Below, piece after piece: positions 5,140-6,171 of a stretch of DNA of 6,171 bases. A program made the position numbers and the translations under genes. The DNA comes from an uncultured Prevotella sp. (GTDB lineage Bacteria > Bacteroidota > Bacteroidia > Bacteroidales > Bacteroidaceae), in assembly GCA_900318855.1 (NCBI GenBank), contig ONMG01000033.1, positions 1 through 6,171 on the forward strand, read 5' to 3'. Position 1 is the stretch's first letter. Every line of letters begins with the position of its first letter. The notes under the pieces were generated by a model that saw only the letters and a list, made by a program, of their open reading frames with translations, did no database searches and had not been told where the DNA came from.

Positions 5140-6021
5140 TTATCTGCGCTTCTTTCTGTTGGTAGTCTTCGTCTTGCTCACTGTTTTCGTAGTTGTCTTG
5201 GTCGTTGTGGTCTGAGCGGGCTTATAGTACTTCAGTGCCTCGGGCATCTCCTGCTGCAGAGCGGCAATGCGCTTGGCATCCGACGGGTGGTCGCTCAGGA
5301 GGTCATCCTGATTGTTGCTGCCCGACGACATGCGCTGCCAGAAGGGTATAGCCTCGCGCGGGTCGTAGCCTGCCATGGCAGCAAAGATGAGTCCCATGTG
5401 GTCGGCCTCGCTCTCGTTTGAGCGGCTGTACTTCAAGTTTTTGAACTTGAATCCGTACTGAGCCACCATCTGTCCGAGCTGTATGGTCGACGAACTGACG
5501 CCGGCCGCTCCCAGAATGCTGCTGGCCACCTGGGTGCCCAGCGATTGCTTGTACTGCTTGGAGAGTTGCTCGGCGCTGTGCTTGGCTACGGCATGGGCTA
5601 TCTCGTGGCCCAGGACGATGGCCAGTGCGGCCTCAGTCTTGGTGTAAGGAAGCAGACCCTCGTAGACCACAATCTTGCCGCCAGGCAGGCAGAAGGCGTT
5701 GGCCTCTTTGTTCTGTACGAGGTTGAATTCCCACTGATACTGGCTGATTTCGCTGGCATAGCCGTTGTTTCTCAGATAGGTCTCCACGGCGTTGGCCAGG
5801 CGCTTTCCTACACGCTCCACCATGGCAGTGTTGGCTGCGTTGGTCGACTTCTTGGCTGTCTTCATAAATTGGGTGTACTCTTGGTTCGACAGGCCGAGCA
5901 CCTGCTCGTCGGACACCATGAGACTCTGTTTGCGCCCGGTGAGGGGCACTGTACGCGATGTGCCACAGCCCACCATCAGGACAGCGGCAAGCGCTAACAA
6001 TAAAATTCTGACGTTCTTCAT
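5140..6021 (-). CDS. M48-family zinc metalloprotease, lipoprotein
   Basis: This 293-residue peptidase resembles the BepA/LoiP-type M48 group, which works in the periplasm on misfolded envelope proteins. The N-terminus is a lipoprotein signal: basic MKNVR, a hydrophobic stretch, then the lipobox MVGC with Cys19 as lipidation site. Zinc ligands are His139 and His143 of HEIAH, catalytic Glu140, and Glu205 in NESEADHMG. His245 in LLSDHPSDAKRI fits the late histidine of the family, in a HPxxxxR context. No tetratricopeptide domain follows, unlike BepA. The C-terminus (270-293) is a low-complexity tail of Thr and Lys ending in RKKRR, which is not part of the enzyme core. The start is fixed by the signal peptide; the upstream sequence is A-rich without a Shine-Dalgarno, as usual in this phylum. 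The gene converges on the radical SAM gene. Confidence 0.95.
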   Translation of the reverse strand: MKNVRILLLALAAVLMVGCGTSRTVPLTGRKQSLMVSDEQVLGLSNQEYTQFMKTAKKSTNAANTAMVERVGKRLANAVETYLRNNGYASEISQYQWEFNLVQNKEANAFCLPGGKIVVYEGLLPYTKTEAALAIVLGHEIAHAVAKHSAEQLSKQYKQSLGTQVASSILGAAGVSSSTIQLGQMVAQYGFKFKNLKYSRSNESEADHMGLIFAAMAGYDPREAIPFWQRMSSGSNNQDDLLSDHPSDAKRIAALQQEMPEALKYYKPAQTTTTKTTTKTVSKTKTTNRKKRR

Positions 6022-6053
6022 TTTTGAAAGTCTAATGTATGAATTACTGGGCG

Positions 6054-6061
6054 CAAAGTTA
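6054..6061 (-). promoter_or_regulatory. -7 box of the M48 peptidase promoter
   Basis: On the minus strand TAACTTTG matches the Bacteroidetes -7 box exactly. Start would be near 6049, giving a leader of about 28 nt. TTG triplets upstream lie 16 and 24 nt away instead of 19-21, so no good -33 box is assigned. A run of seven T precedes the box. Confidence 0.65.
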
Positions 6062-6171
6062 TAAAAAAAGTCGGCAGCAATGTATCAACCGTGGCACTAT
6101 TTTTCCAAAGAATATGTGATTTCCATCCTTAGTCGACGGAATTCCACCCCCTGGAAACGACGTGAGGCTCA
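6062..6171. other. Right-edge upstream region, no gene recognised
   Basis: This 110-bp stretch lies upstream of the peptidase. It holds a small inverted repeat, TTCCA/TGGAA with a five-C loop (6142-6156), that could end a gene lying to the right, though no T-tract follows. One minus-strand frame is open from the edge to near 6062, but its translation does not look like a protein. Confidence 0.3.

Noticed and set aside
5545..5997. 150-codon plus-strand open frame opposite the M48 peptidase
   Set aside because: The minus-strand frame has a signal peptide, lipobox and zinc motif; the opposite frame is a shadow.
6062..6171. Open minus-strand frame reaching the right edge
   Set aside because: It is only about 35 codons long, of unlikely composition, and ends inside the peptidase promoter region.

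Overview
The window looks like the chromosome of a member of the Bacteroidales, probably Prevotella or a close relative. The evidence is threefold. Several genes are preceded by the Bacteroidetes -7 promoter box TAnnTTTG, and the tRNA also has a matching -33 TTTG box. Gene starts mostly lack Shine-Dalgarno sequences. The proteins resemble anaerobe families: class I hybrid-cluster protein, long-chain flavodoxin, AmrS-type radical SAM enzyme and an M48 lipoprotein peptidase. Genus is inferred from general resemblance, not from a search.

Layout, left to right. The left edge (1-163) holds two copies of a 12-nt repeat and no supported gene. A complete tRNA-Ser(CGA) lies on the minus strand (206-294) with its own -33/-7 promoter and a U-tract terminator. 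Divergent from it is an alpha/beta hydrolase with a full catalytic triad (about 439-1260, plus). It converges on a long-chain flavodoxin (1403-1900, minus), with a hairpin between them. A 412-bp intergenic region (1901-2312) separates flavodoxin from the divergent hcp gene (2313-3965, plus). It carries a promoter for each gene, a 14-bp dyad positioned like a class II CRP/FNR-type activator site for hcp, and a structured hcp leader ending in a strong Shine-Dalgarno followed by an AUG-stop. A terminator ends hcp. An AmrS-like radical SAM gene (4194-5066, plus) follows with its own -7 box. It converges, across a shared hairpin, on an M48-family metalloprotease lipoprotein (5140-6021, minus). The last 110 bp hold only upstream sequence of that gene.

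Functional reading. The most coherent unit is the divergent flavodoxin/hcp pair. Hcp handles nitric oxide or hydroxylamine under nitrosative stress and needs low-potential electrons. No hcr reductase gene is present here, so the neighbouring flavodoxin is a reasonable candidate donor; this is inference from position only. The other genes look like independent single-gene transcription units. I see no CRISPR array, insertion sequence, phage gene or obvious new defence system. The points most worth following are the hcp regulatory region, a covarying A19-U56 tertiary pair in the tRNA, the short C-terminus of the radical SAM protein and the Thr/Lys tail on the peptidase.
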